A stretch of 64,000 bases of DNA from an uncultured Lachnospiraceae bacterium. GTDB taxonomy: Bacteria > Bacillota > Clostridia > Lachnospirales > Lachnospiraceae. Positions 41,822 to 50,995 of this stretch are shown one piece after another (position 1 is the stretch's first letter; the number at the start of each line of letters is the position of its first letter). The stretch is taken from positions 12,833-76,832 of the forward strand of contig CAKRIL010000010.1 of the NCBI GenBank assembly GCA_934343915.1, read 5' to 3'. The position numbers were made by a program, and so were the translations under genes. The notes under the pieces are model-generated. The model saw nothing but the letters and a program-made list of their open reading frames with translations, made no database searches and was not told the origin of the DNA.

Positions 41822-44140
41822 TCATATAAGCTCAACATCTTCCCCTGCTGCACAGCTTATATGTCTCTCGCCCTTGTACCTGCCGAACGGAATCTTAACC
41901 GTCGTATCAATATCCGAGTATGCATGAAGAACCGCACTCTTAAGCTCACCGTTCTCCCAGCTTATATCCACTGCAGCATTGCCCACCACGCGTACTCCGT
42001 ATATATGACCGCTCTTCCACTGCTTCGGAAGTGCCGGTATAAGAACGATTCTGTTCCCGTTGCTCTGAACGAGCATCTCTGCAATGGCAGCCGTGGCACC
42101 GAAATTACCATCTATTTGGAATGGCGGGTGCTTATCGAACAGGTTCTGATAAGTGGATGAAGCAAACAATCTGCAAAGATTGTCATAAGCCGCATCTCCG
42201 TCCCACAGCTTGGCATAATGATTGATAATCCATGCTCTGCTCCAGCCCGTATGTCCTCCGCCATGTGACAGACGACCCTCGAGTGTTTTTCTTGCCGCTG
42301 CGGCAAGCTCAGGTGTCCCGTCCATTGTAATCTGCGCTGACGGATGCAGTCCGTACAGATGTGAGATATGTCTGTGTCCCGGCTCGAACTCCTTATAGTC
42401 CTCACGCCATTCAAGTATCCTGCCGTCGGCTCCTATCGTCGTCGGAAGCAGCCTGTCCACAGCTTTCTTAATCTGCCCGTTAAGCTCATCATCCACGCCC
42501 AATACTTCGGCAGCCTCAATACACTGATTGAACAGGTCCCTGATAATCTGATTATCCATTGTCACACCGACACCATTAGCTCCCTTCTCCCCGTTAGGCA
42601 GAATGTAGCTGTTCTCAGGCGACACCGACGGACACGTCATAAGATGACCGTCAACCTCTATCATATAATCAAGGAAGAAAAGTGCAGCCTCCCTCATTAT
42701 GTGAAAATTCTCCTTTAAAAATTCCTTGTCCTTCGTGTACAGATAATGCGTCCACTGATGTGTACACAGCCATGCCGCTCCCATAACCCAGTATGAACCC
42801 GGAATCCACAAATCCTGCACCGAGGTCTCACCCTCTATGTTGGTATTATGATGAGCCACAAAGCCCCGGCAGCCGTACATTGTCTTAGCCGTCCTCTGAC
42901 CGTTAGGCAGCATCTTTTTAATCAATGTGAACAAAGGTTCATGGCATTCCGACAGATTACAATTCTCTGCGAGCCAGTAATTCATCTCCGTGTTGATATT
43001 GATGGTGTACTTGCAGTCCCACGGCGGAAGCATATCCTTGTTCCACAAGCCCTGAAGCGTTGCAGGAAGTCCGCCCGCTCTGCTGCATGATATAAGAAGA
43101 TATCTTCCGAAATCAAAGTACAGCTTGAACAGATAAGCTGCCGTCCTTCCCTCCTTCGCATCATCAAGAAGCTTGTCCGTAAGCGGGGCTTCCTCGCCCT
43201 CTCCGTCATCCAGTGAAAAGTCCACTCTTGAAAACAGCTCTCTGTAATCAGCAATATGCTCCTCAAGCAATGCTTCATATGACTTATATGATGCTGCATC
43301 AAGGATTTTTCCAATTCTTGTCTTAAGAAGCTTAAGTGCAAGCCTGCTCTCCCACTCAGCTCCAAAGCGGCCTTCTTCCACGCTTCCACCGCGCGCACTG
43401 TCGGAAGCCATTCTTTTAAGCTCCTCCATACAGTGATATGTACAGTCAGAGGTCAGATACAGCCATACCTTGTCGGCATTCTCAACCACAAGATATTCTC
43501 CAAGCTGCTTTACGCTTCCTCCCTGTGCAGACGCGCGAAATGCCATGGCAAAATCATATCCTTGCTTTCCGAGGTCGCCATGCATCACAATGGTATCTTT
43601 TCCAATCCTGTCCACACCGTTGTATGCTCTCTCAGGTCTTGAAAAACGTGCCTCAAAGCTTATGGCTCCGGGCTTGTCTGCTTCAATGCACATCACTATA
43701 CAATCAGCAGGGTGTGATGCAAACACTGTTCTTTTATACAGTATGCCATTGCTTCTATACGATACCGACGCAACCGCATTGTCAAGCACAAGCTGTCTTG
43801 TGTAATCCGTGACATCACCCTGATTAATAAAGTCTATATACAGGTCTCCGAGAGTCTGATACGGATGTGCGCTCTCCGGGCATCCCGACATTGTAAGTCT
43901 CATAAGTCTCTCTGCCTTGGCTATCTCACCGGCAAGCAGAAGCTTTCGTATCTGAGGAAGATATTCCAAAGTATCGGGATTATCCCTGTCCATCTTTCCT
44001 CCGTACCATATGCTTTCCTCGTTGAGCTGTATGTGCTCATTCGCAGCCCCTCCGTAAATCATTCCACCCATTCGTCCATTTCCGATAGGCAATGCTTCTT
44101 CCCACTCGGATGCAGGAGTGTTATACATCAGCTTAGACAT
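41822..44140 (-). CDS. GH95 alpha-L-fucosidase-type glycoside hydrolase
   Basis: A 772-residue protein of family GH95, which cleaves terminal alpha-1,2-L-fucose (some members act on alpha-L-galactose). The N-terminal beta-sandwich begins EWEEALPIGNGRMGGMIYGG and LNEESIWYGG. The (alpha/alpha)6 barrel has GLWNKDMLPPWDCKYTININ, NTEMNYWLAENCNLSE, and CPSVSPENSY with the candidate general acid Glu. HISHLYGLHPSAQI and HTGWSRAWIINHYAKLWDG follow, all diagnostic of GH95. No signal peptide is seen, so it acts on imported oligosaccharides. It starts 11 bp after the Rrf2 gene, behind GAGAGG. Confidence 0.93.
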   Translation of the reverse strand: MSKLMYNTPASEWEEALPIGNGRMGGMIYGGAANEHIQLNEESIWYGGKMDRDNPDTLEYLPQIRKLLLAGEIAKAERLMRLTMSGCPESAHPYQTLGDLYIDFINQGDVTDYTRQLVLDNAVASVSYRSNGILYKRTVFASHPADCIVMCIEADKPGAISFEARFSRPERAYNGVDRIGKDTIVMHGDLGKQGYDFAMAFRASAQGGSVKQLGEYLVVENADKVWLYLTSDCTYHCMEELKRMASDSARGGSVEEGRFGAEWESRLALKLLKTRIGKILDAASYKSYEALLEEHIADYRELFSRVDFSLDDGEGEEAPLTDKLLDDAKEGRTAAYLFKLYFDFGRYLLISCSRAGGLPATLQGLWNKDMLPPWDCKYTININTEMNYWLAENCNLSECHEPLFTLIKKMLPNGQRTAKTMYGCRGFVAHHNTNIEGETSVQDLWIPGSYWVMGAAWLCTHQWTHYLYTKDKEFLKENFHIMREAALFFLDYMIEVDGHLMTCPSVSPENSYILPNGEKGANGVGVTMDNQIIRDLFNQCIEAAEVLGVDDELNGQIKKAVDRLLPTTIGADGRILEWREDYKEFEPGHRHISHLYGLHPSAQITMDGTPELAAAARKTLEGRLSHGGGHTGWSRAWIINHYAKLWDGDAAYDNLCRLFASSTYQNLFDKHPPFQIDGNFGATAAIAEMLVQSNGNRIVLIPALPKQWKSGHIYGVRVVGNAAVDISWENGELKSAVLHAYSDIDTTVKIPFGRYKGERHISCAAGEDVELI

Positions 44141-44151
44141 ATATTATCCTC

Positions 44152-44571
44152 TCATTTCTTCTCATTCTGCCAATCCACAAGGTCAGCAAGCGTTATATTG
44201 TCAACAACATTGTCGACAGCATCATTAATTTTCTGCCATATTCTTACAGTGACACAGCCGTCCGCCCTGTCGCACTCCACCGCACCGTTCCCGACACAGC
44301 TTACCGGTGCAAGGTCTCCCTCCGTCGTTCTCAATATCATTCCGACCGTGTATTCCTCAGGCTTTTTAACAAGCAGATAACCGCCCTGTGGTCCTCTGAT
44401 GCTTCTAACATACCCAGCCTTGTTAAGTACCGATATAATCTGTTCAAGATACTTTTCTGAAATCTGCTGTCTTGCAGCCACATCGTTAAGACTTACAGGC
44501 TTTCCCGTCGTATCGGATGCCAAATCAAGCATAAGCCTTATCGCATATCTGCCCTTAGTTGATATCTTCAT
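44152..44571 (-). CDS. Rrf2-family regulator with three cysteines (IscR-like)
   Basis: A 139-residue winged-helix regulator. The N-terminus KISTKGRYAIRLMLDLA and the HTH stretch QQISEKYLEQIISVLNKAGYV, seen as SEKYLEQI, are classic Rrf2. SIRGPQGGYLL forms the wing. Three cysteines in SCVGNGAVECDRADGC sit where IscR binds its 2Fe-2S cluster, though the first spacing (7 between) is two longer than in E. coli IscR. It may sense Fe-S or redox status. It sits between the EAL gene (21 bp) and the GH95 gene (11 bp). Confidence 0.92.
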   Translation of the reverse strand: MKISTKGRYAIRLMLDLASDTTGKPVSLNDVAARQQISEKYLEQIISVLNKAGYVRSIRGPQGGYLLVKKPEEYTVGMILRTTEGDLAPVSCVGNGAVECDRADGCVTVRIWQKINDAVDNVVDNITLADLVDWQNEKK

Positions 44572-44592
44572 AATTAAAGCTCCGTTTCGTTA

Positions 44593-45963
44593 TTATTTTC
44601 CATCATCAAGCAGCTCTTCGAACTTATCTGCCGGCATAGGCTTATAATACAGGTAGCCCTGCGCATTGGTGCAGCCGCATTCCAAAAGGAAATTCCTCTG
44701 TAACTCATTTTCCACGCCCTCAACTATTATATCAAGGTCAAGCTCCTTTAACATCTGAACCGTATGTCTTAATATACTCCTGCTCTTAGGATTCTCTATA
44801 TCATCTATAAAGCCCTTATCTATCTTAATCTCATCGACAGGCCGGTTCTTAAGCATGGTCATGGTCGAGTAGCCTATTCCGAAATCATCCATTGAGATAG
44901 TGAAGCCATAGCTTCTAAGCTCATCCATATTCTCATACATTACATCCTGATTCTCGGCAAATCCGCTCTCCGTAAGTTCAAGCGGCACATACTTAGGCGG
45001 CACATTATACTTCCTCGACAGATTGATGATAGTATCCTTGAAGGTTGTATCGAACACATGCAGTCTCGAAATATTTATTGATATAGGCTCAACACGCTTT
45101 CCTTCGGCAAGCCTTCTTCCTATGAGTCTGAACACTCTTGTCCACACATATATATCCACATCAATGATAAGTCCGTTCCTCTCGACAACAGGAATGAATT
45201 CCCCCGGTGCCACCATGCTGTTATCCTTGTAGTGCCAGCGCACAAGTGCTTCTCCGCCTATTATTTTTCCGTCGGCTATGTTGACCTTAGGCTGAATGAA
45301 GATACACAGCTGCTCCTCCTCGAGAGCATCCACAATATCGTTCTCAATCATCTTGTTCACAAGCATCTGCCTGCGCATCTTCGCATCAAAAAAGGCATAT
45401 TTTGCATAGAATTTGCCCTTGATTGTTCCGAGCGCCATAGTCGCATAATCTCTCATGAGGCTGACCGACATTGCAGGATAATCTGCGATACATATTCCGA
45501 ATGCAGGAAGCGGCTTATACGCCATCTTGTACTGTGAAATATGTTCCCCTATTCTATCCGTAATATCAACAAGCTCCTTCTCATTCTTAAAAGGTGTAAA
45601 CAATGCAAATATATCCGCCCTGAAATGTGACAGAACCACATGCTCCCTGCTCTCACTCCTTAGCGCATCCGCCGTCGCCTTCAAAAGCCCGTCGCCCACA
45701 TCTCTTCCGCAGAATTCGTTGATAGACTTAAAATTGGAGAAATCCAACACTATCATGGCGAACTTGAGCTCGGGATTGGCAAGCATCTCCTCCTGTGCCT
45801 TATAATGAAATGCACGCAGATTATACAAATCCGTCATAAATGTACGGTTAGACTCCATATTGTTCTCCGCCATCTTGCGCAGTGAATAGATATAAAGTTC
45901 AAAGTCTCTTTTGTCCATGCCATATAACTCATCCGTGCTGACAATCTTTTTCTCATCTGACAT
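44593..45963 (-). CDS. Cyclic-di-GMP phosphodiesterase with degenerate GGDEF and EAL domains
   Basis: A 456-residue cytosolic protein. The GGDEF domain (about 40-195) has lost its signature, reading RADIF at 115-119, so it should not make c-di-GMP. The EAL domain (about 205-455) looks active. EAL is 238-240 in GGEALVRWH, with NISRLHV, LELTESGF, SMDDFGIGYS, EIKIDKGFI, VEGVEN and QGYLYYKP following, so the metal and catalytic residues are kept. It probably hydrolyses c-di-GMP made by the adjacent LacI-like/GGDEF protein, whose gene ends 44 bp upstream. Confidence 0.93.
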   Translation of the reverse strand: MSDEKKIVSTDELYGMDKRDFELYIYSLRKMAENNMESNRTFMTDLYNLRAFHYKAQEEMLANPELKFAMIVLDFSNFKSINEFCGRDVGDGLLKATADALRSESREHVVLSHFRADIFALFTPFKNEKELVDITDRIGEHISQYKMAYKPLPAFGICIADYPAMSVSLMRDYATMALGTIKGKFYAKYAFFDAKMRRQMLVNKMIENDIVDALEEEQLCIFIQPKVNIADGKIIGGEALVRWHYKDNSMVAPGEFIPVVERNGLIIDVDIYVWTRVFRLIGRRLAEGKRVEPISINISRLHVFDTTFKDTIINLSRKYNVPPKYVPLELTESGFAENQDVMYENMDELRSYGFTISMDDFGIGYSTMTMLKNRPVDEIKIDKGFIDDIENPKSRSILRHTVQMLKELDLDIIVEGVENELQRNFLLECGCTNAQGYLYYKPMPADKFEELLDDGK

Positions 45964-46007
45964 AGCTGTATATATCCTCTTATTTCTCCCGAATTAACGG
46001 GATATAT

Positions 46008-47879
46008 TTAATCAAGTCTTTTTTTACTGTTCTTAATCTTGTACATATTCTTATCCGCTTCCTGCAGATAATACTCAAAGCTTCTGCACTCCGACGGCTC
46101 CGTAAGTGCCAGTCCCATACTTATATGTATATCTTCCTCATTAAGCTTAGCCACGACCCTGTCTCTGAACCGCTCTCCATCATCCGCTGCATCACATGGG
46201 AAGAATGACACGAACTCGTCACCGCCGAATCTGTATACATAGCCCTCCTTCGGACATTCATCGGATAATACCTTGGCAATCGTTCTTATGATTCTGTCAC
46301 CGCATTCATGTCCGTATGTATCATTAATCAGCTTGAAAGAATCCGCATCGGCAAATATTACGGCACATTGCCTGTTCTCCTTACAGAACTTGTTATACTG
46401 AGGCTCAATCATCTCACTGTAAGCAAGTCTGTTGTACAAGCCCGTAAGCTGGTCTCTGTTATATATATCCTTAAGCTGTCTGTTCATTCTCTCCAAGCGG
46501 AACTTGACATACAGATTCTCCATGTTCTTCACAATGATATTGTGTATATCATAGAAGAACGGATTGTCATACAGGAAATTACCGTTAATCAATACACTGT
46601 ACCCGATTGCCCGATCCCTGAAATGTATCGGAGTGAACATATATATGTTCCCCGCACCGCTTTTCTCAATATATCCGCGTAAAAATTTCTCATCTGCTCC
46701 TGTGAAGCTATTCTTCTTATCGGTAAGATATGCTGTTATAAGCTCCTCCATGTCATATCCTTCCGTCGGAAATACATTCTCCTCCACATAATCAAAAAGT
46801 CTTCTGTCAACTACTATTCCGAAGCCATCACATTCGATGCCCATAAAATAGTTCGTAACCATGGAAAAAAGCTCTTCATAGGAATTGCACTTAGCCATGC
46901 TTCCTTCAAGTCTTATAAGCTCTTCCTCTCTTCGAAGCTTATCCACACTTCCTATTATGTTATTCTTAACATATTTTCTGTAATCAAGAAGTCCCGAATT
47001 AGGACAGCCGCAGCTCTCGGTAAATATACACTCTGATTCTATGAAAGTATTCCTCCTGACGGCTCTTCCATTCCATATATCATCAAGCACCTCCATGCAC
47101 TTCGCACCAATATGCTCTCTTTTTAAGCTTACCGTAGTTATCTGCGGTTCAAAATAGATTGCCTTGTCAAGATTGTCAAAGCCCGTAACCCTGAAATCCT
47201 CCGGAATCGAATATCCCATACCCTGTGCACAGTGGCATAAGCCTGTTGCAATGTTATCATTGGCACATACGAATGCATCAGGAAAGCTTATCTGTCCACC
47301 ATTCTCCGACTGCTTCTTAATATATTCCTCAAAGTATCTCACACCTGTGTCAAAGTCATAATCACCGCACCACACAGGATTATTTCTTATGTCAATTCCA
47401 AGCCTTGACAGTGCATTCCTGTATGCCTGGACACGCTGCATATTCTCGAAATTTTCCTTCGGTCCGCCGGCATATATAAAGCTTCTGCAGCCGTGTACGT
47501 TATACAGATGCTCTATAAGCTCTTCTATTGTCCTGTTATTATCAATACCTACATAGTAAAATCCGTCGATATTGCATGCGATGCTTACAACAGGTACTCC
47601 TGCCTTCCTTATATGCTCTATCACATGCTTGAAAACATTCTCATCCCTTATGTTAAGACAGTCTAGTATTATTCCATCATATTCCGACAGATTGGGAAGA
47701 TTGTATATGTTATACTCTCCCTGATTATATAATTCATCCGTGCTCCAGTTCCCATGACAGTTGAACTGGTACAGGCATATATCCTCATCAGCCTGATTAA
47801 TATATGACTTAATACCTGCGACCCATGCATACACAATAAGACGCTTCCAGCCATCTGATATTAAAGCTACCTTCTTCAT
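46008..47879 (-). CDS. Diguanylate cyclase with LacI-like sugar-binding sensor domain
   Basis: A 623-residue protein. Residues 1-280 match the type-1 periplasmic-binding fold of LacI regulators (VALISDGWKRLIVYAWVAGI, GGPKENFENMQRVQAYRNAL, DAFVCANDNIATGL, VTGFDNLDKA) but with no DNA-binding HTH and no signal peptide. A middle region (about 320-455) looks GAF-like. The GGDEF domain (about 465-623) has DQLTGLYNRLAY and an intact FGGDEF at 551-556. No RxxD inhibitory site stands five residues ahead. It should make c-di-GMP in response to a cytosolic sugar-like ligand. It heads the EAL-Rrf2-GH95-NUDIX run. Confidence 0.93.
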   Translation of the reverse strand: MKKVALISDGWKRLIVYAWVAGIKSYINQADEDICLYQFNCHGNWSTDELYNQGEYNIYNLPNLSEYDGIILDCLNIRDENVFKHVIEHIRKAGVPVVSIACNIDGFYYVGIDNNRTIEELIEHLYNVHGCRSFIYAGGPKENFENMQRVQAYRNALSRLGIDIRNNPVWCGDYDFDTGVRYFEEYIKKQSENGGQISFPDAFVCANDNIATGLCHCAQGMGYSIPEDFRVTGFDNLDKAIYFEPQITTVSLKREHIGAKCMEVLDDIWNGRAVRRNTFIESECIFTESCGCPNSGLLDYRKYVKNNIIGSVDKLRREEELIRLEGSMAKCNSYEELFSMVTNYFMGIECDGFGIVVDRRLFDYVEENVFPTEGYDMEELITAYLTDKKNSFTGADEKFLRGYIEKSGAGNIYMFTPIHFRDRAIGYSVLINGNFLYDNPFFYDIHNIIVKNMENLYVKFRLERMNRQLKDIYNRDQLTGLYNRLAYSEMIEPQYNKFCKENRQCAVIFADADSFKLINDTYGHECGDRIIRTIAKVLSDECPKEGYVYRFGGDEFVSFFPCDAADDGERFRDRVVAKLNEEDIHISMGLALTEPSECRSFEYYLQEADKNMYKIKNSKKRLD

Positions 47880-47914
47880 AAACGTATCCCCAATTTTATA
47901 GATTATTAATATAT

Positions 47915-47943
47915 ATTATACCATTTTCTGTCCCTCTTGTCAT
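47915..47943 (-). promoter_or_regulatory. Promoter of the GGDEF-EAL-Rrf2-GH95 run
   Basis: ATGACA (47943-47938), 17-bp spacer, TATAAT (47920-47915) on the minus strand, about 35 bp before the GGDEF gene and directly after the chemoreceptor terminator. Confidence 0.6.
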
Positions 47944-47945
47944 TC

Positions 47946-47980
47946 AAAAAAACAAAGGCGGAGAAGTTTTTCCCCGCCTT
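47946..47980 (-). terminator. Intrinsic terminator after the second chemoreceptor gene
   Basis: On the minus strand AAGGCGGGGAA pairs with TTCTCCGCCTT (one G-U), then TGTTTTTTT. It starts 16 bp past the stop codon. Confidence 0.85.
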
Positions 47981-47996
47981 ATCCGATATTCTGTCA

Positions 47997-49688
47997 TTAC
48001 TTGTTAAAATGTGCAACCTTGAACTTTCTTATGAGCTCCTCGAGTGCTGTTGCCTGTGCATTCATCTGCTGGCTTGAAGCGGCACATTCCTCTGATGTAG
48101 CCGAATTGGTCTGAACAACATCATTAATCTGTTCTACGCCCTGCTTAATCTGCTCAAATGATTCATTCTCATTGGCAAGCTCCTCTGCAACCTCATTGAC
48201 CTCTTTTGTTATAATCTTAGAACCGCTTACTACATCTGAAAGCTGCTCGGCTGCCTCATCAGCTGCGATAATACCGTTCTCAACAGCTCTTACTGATGTC
48301 TCAATAAGTACCGTGGACTCCTTGGCTGCGCTTGCACTCTGTGCGGCAAGCACTGATACCTGATCCGCTACAACAGCAAAGCCTCTTCCGGCATCTCCTG
48401 CTCTTGCCGCCTCAATAGAAGCATTAAGTGCAAGAAGATTCGTCTGTGATGCAATGTCATTGATTGTCTCGATAATCTTGCCTATTTCCTTAGAAGACTT
48501 CTCAATCTCATCCATTGAGGCAACCATCTTCTCCATCTTCGCATTGCCGTCCATTATGCTGCTGCCGACATTCTCAACCTTCAAGCTTATGGACTTAACA
48601 CTCTGTGCATTGCTCGATACTCTGTCCGCAAGTGTCTCGATTGTAGCTGTAAGCTCCTCTGTAACACCTGCCTGATCAGTTGCTCCCTGTGCAAGGTCTG
48701 TCGCACCCTGTGCAACCGAATCCGAACCTGCCTTAACCTGATCTGCCGCTCTCTGAATACCCTTAACGGTGTCCGCCATACTTCTCTCGAACTTCATAAA
48801 TGAATCAAGAATTCCAATAAAGTCACCCTTCCACTCAACCTGTGGCTGTACATCGAAGTTGCCGTCAGAGAATTCCTTCATTGTATGTGCAATATCATCC
48901 ACATACAGTGCAAGTGTATCAACAGACTCTTTAAGTGCTTCTCCAAGCTTTCCTACCTCATCATCGGAATCAACCTCAATATTGCTGTGAAGATTACCCT
49001 TCGACAGCTCTATCGCGGTATCGTCAAGTGCCTTAAGCGGTGTCACAATAGAATCAACTATAATCTTTCCAAGCTTCATTGACACTACGATTGCTCCCGC
49101 AACGAACAATATTATAACCAATATTCCACCGAGAACGGAAATAAATATACCCTGAACAGCCTTATCCGTCATATTATCCGTAATATCATCTATCTCAGTT
49201 GATATTGACAATGCTCCATTGAGTGCCGGCGCACACTGCTCCAGTATCATATGCTGTGCTTCATCCTTATCACCGTTCTCAATCTTCTTCATTATCTCAT
49301 ATGCCACATCTCCCCATGAGGTAAGTGCATCGGAATACTCATTGTAGAGAGCATCTTCGAGTACTCCTGAAGCCTTGAGAAGCTCAAGCTGTGTTCCTAT
49401 ATCCAATATATTAGCTTCAACAGTAGCTCTGTATCCGCTGTACGTCGATGTATCCGAGTTCATCGCCATCTCCCTTATGTTTCTCGCAGCAACGTTAATA
49501 TCAATTGTACTCTGCTTAGCTGCCGAATCTGCCTTATTGACAGTACTGACAAAGCTCTTAAAATTGCCGAAAATTATGCTGAAACCAATAATACTCATAA
49601 TCCCCGATAATACCATAATGGCAATTACCACCGCATATCCATAACGAAGCCTCTTACTAAGCTTCATTTTTTTCAACCCGTCTTTCAT
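47997..49688 (-). CDS. Methyl-accepting chemotaxis protein (four-helix-bundle sensor type)
   Basis: A 563-residue chemoreceptor. The first membrane segment is about residues 16-38. An extracytoplasmic helical region (about 40-185) follows, resembling the 4HB_MCP sensor (NKADSAAKQSTIDINVAARN, then NIREMAMNSDTSTY). Then come a second membrane segment (about 186-208), HAMP (SIVTPLKALDDTAIELSKGN) and the signalling domain, with DIASQTNLLALNASIEAARA and GRGFAVVADQVSVLA. The sensor differs from that of the other receptor at 26326-28026. AGGAGG precedes the ATG. Confidence 0.93.
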   Translation of the reverse strand: MKDGLKKMKLSKRLRYGYAVVIAIMVLSGIMSIIGFSIIFGNFKSFVSTVNKADSAAKQSTIDINVAARNIREMAMNSDTSTYSGYRATVEANILDIGTQLELLKASGVLEDALYNEYSDALTSWGDVAYEIMKKIENGDKDEAQHMILEQCAPALNGALSISTEIDDITDNMTDKAVQGIFISVLGGILVIILFVAGAIVVSMKLGKIIVDSIVTPLKALDDTAIELSKGNLHSNIEVDSDDEVGKLGEALKESVDTLALYVDDIAHTMKEFSDGNFDVQPQVEWKGDFIGILDSFMKFERSMADTVKGIQRAADQVKAGSDSVAQGATDLAQGATDQAGVTEELTATIETLADRVSSNAQSVKSISLKVENVGSSIMDGNAKMEKMVASMDEIEKSSKEIGKIIETINDIASQTNLLALNASIEAARAGDAGRGFAVVADQVSVLAAQSASAAKESTVLIETSVRAVENGIIAADEAAEQLSDVVSGSKIITKEVNEVAEELANENESFEQIKQGVEQINDVVQTNSATSEECAASSQQMNAQATALEELIRKFKVAHFNK

Positions 49689-49735
49689 ACTAGTTCCTCC
49701 TGTTTTTAGTCCCTTGGTACCATGTCATCATACCT

Positions 49736-49763
49736 ATTTTAGCAGTGTTGTTACAAATATCAA
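49736..49763 (-). promoter_or_regulatory. Promoter of the second chemoreceptor gene
   Basis: TTGATA (49763-49758), 16-bp spacer, TAAAAT (49741-49736) on the minus strand, about 47 bp before the start codon. Confidence 0.5.
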
Positions 49764-49816
49764 GCTAAGATTTGGTTAAGACGTATTAAATAAACAGGAT
49801 TTTTCTTTTCACCTTA

Positions 49817-50863
49817 TCACTTTCTAAGCTTATTTCTTCCCGGAAATGTATTGAACTTGTCAGGTGTCCATACCGGCTCAATGCCCTTCGTGATATCCTG
49901 AGCAGTAATCTCGGCATCACCGTTGTCGATATCGATAATGGTGTACAGGTCATTACCCATTCCAAGCTCCTTCATGTAGGAGAGCTGTCTTAAGCCGTGT
50001 CGTGTCTCAACACGCTCAATCATAGCCTTTCCTCCGCCCTCAGGAAGATTGTATATAACATCGATACAAGCATTGTCAACAGCCAGTATATCGAAGCTTG
50101 CAAGAATTCCTACATCAGGTGTTACAACCGGCTCCGCCTCGCAGCCCTCACAATCGCAGGATACTGACATATTTCTCATGACATTGATATATGACACATG
50201 ACCTGCAAAATGGTCGATTGTACCCTTCGTGGACTCTGTCATTCTCTCCATGAACTCTTCCTTCGATACGTCCCACATATTGTCGGAACCCGGCGTGGTA
50301 TGAATCTCACCCTTGCCGATTCTTCCGTCCGCACAGCCGATTCCGATATTCTTGTTGGAGCCTCCGAAGCCTCCCATAGTGTGTCCCTTAAAATGGGTGA
50401 GCACAAGCAGGGAATCATAGTTAGGAAGATTCTTTCCTACATGAATCTCGTCGAGCCACTTTCCTCCATTGACAGGGAATGTTGTGGCACCGTCCTCGTC
50501 CAGGATATCCACTGGGCAGAATGTCCATCCGTTAGTCTCAAGTGTCTTTCTGTGAGCCTCCGTTGTATAACGGCTTCCCTCGTAGTAAGTGTTAGTCTCT
50601 ACAACCGTAGCCTCAGGAAGTCTGTCCGCATACAGCTCCTTCACCCAAGGACGCGGAATTATGTTAGGTCCCTCAGCCTCACCTGTATGAAGCTTGATTG
50701 CTACCTTTCCCTCAATCCCCTTTGACACACGGTCATAGATTTTCTTAAGTCCCTCAGGTGATAAGTCCCTGGTAAAATATACTACCGACTTCTCACCTGT
50801 TCTTTTTTCATAAGGAACATAGAGATTTCCGTCTGTTCCCGGTACTGCATTCTTGTTCGACAT
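49817..50863 (-). CDS. DUF362 domain protein
   Basis: A 348-residue protein of the DUF362 family, often associated with Fe-S clusters but of unclear function. Family-like segments are VAIKLHTGEAEGPNIIPRPW, LTHFKGHTMGGFGGSNKNIG and GCADGRIGKGEIHT. The cysteine-rich patch SVSCDCEGCEAEP (about 235-247) could bind a metal or cluster. No ferredoxin domain is attached, unlike many DUF362 proteins. The ATG at 50863 follows AGGAGG; an ATG 8 codons earlier lies before that site. It is monocistronic by context. Confidence 0.87.
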   Translation of the reverse strand: MSNKNAVPGTDGNLYVPYEKRTGEKSVVYFTRDLSPEGLKKIYDRVSKGIEGKVAIKLHTGEAEGPNIIPRPWVKELYADRLPEATVVETNTYYEGSRYTTEAHRKTLETNGWTFCPVDILDEDGATTFPVNGGKWLDEIHVGKNLPNYDSLLVLTHFKGHTMGGFGGSNKNIGIGCADGRIGKGEIHTTPGSDNMWDVSKEEFMERMTESTKGTIDHFAGHVSYINVMRNMSVSCDCEGCEAEPVVTPDVGILASFDILAVDNACIDVIYNLPEGGGKAMIERVETRHGLRQLSYMKELGMGNDLYTIIDIDNGDAEITAQDITKGIEPVWTPDKFNTFPGRNKLRK

Positions 50864-50918
50864 TTCAGGTTCCTCCTTATAATACATTTACACCAAATTT
50901 AATGGAATATATAAGTAA

Positions 50919-50949
50919 ATTATAATACCTAAACCTTACTTTAAGTCAA
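50919..50949 (-). promoter_or_regulatory. Promoter of the DUF362 gene with long spacer
   Basis: TTGACT (50949-50944) and TATAAT (50924-50919) on the minus strand are 19 bp apart. That spacing is typical of MerR-activated promoters, but I see only a weak TAAA/TTTA dyad in the spacer. Confidence 0.35.
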
Positions 50950-50995
50950 TACAATTAAGGCTGTTTAGCAAAAAATGTAAAAGTTAATTCCCGAT

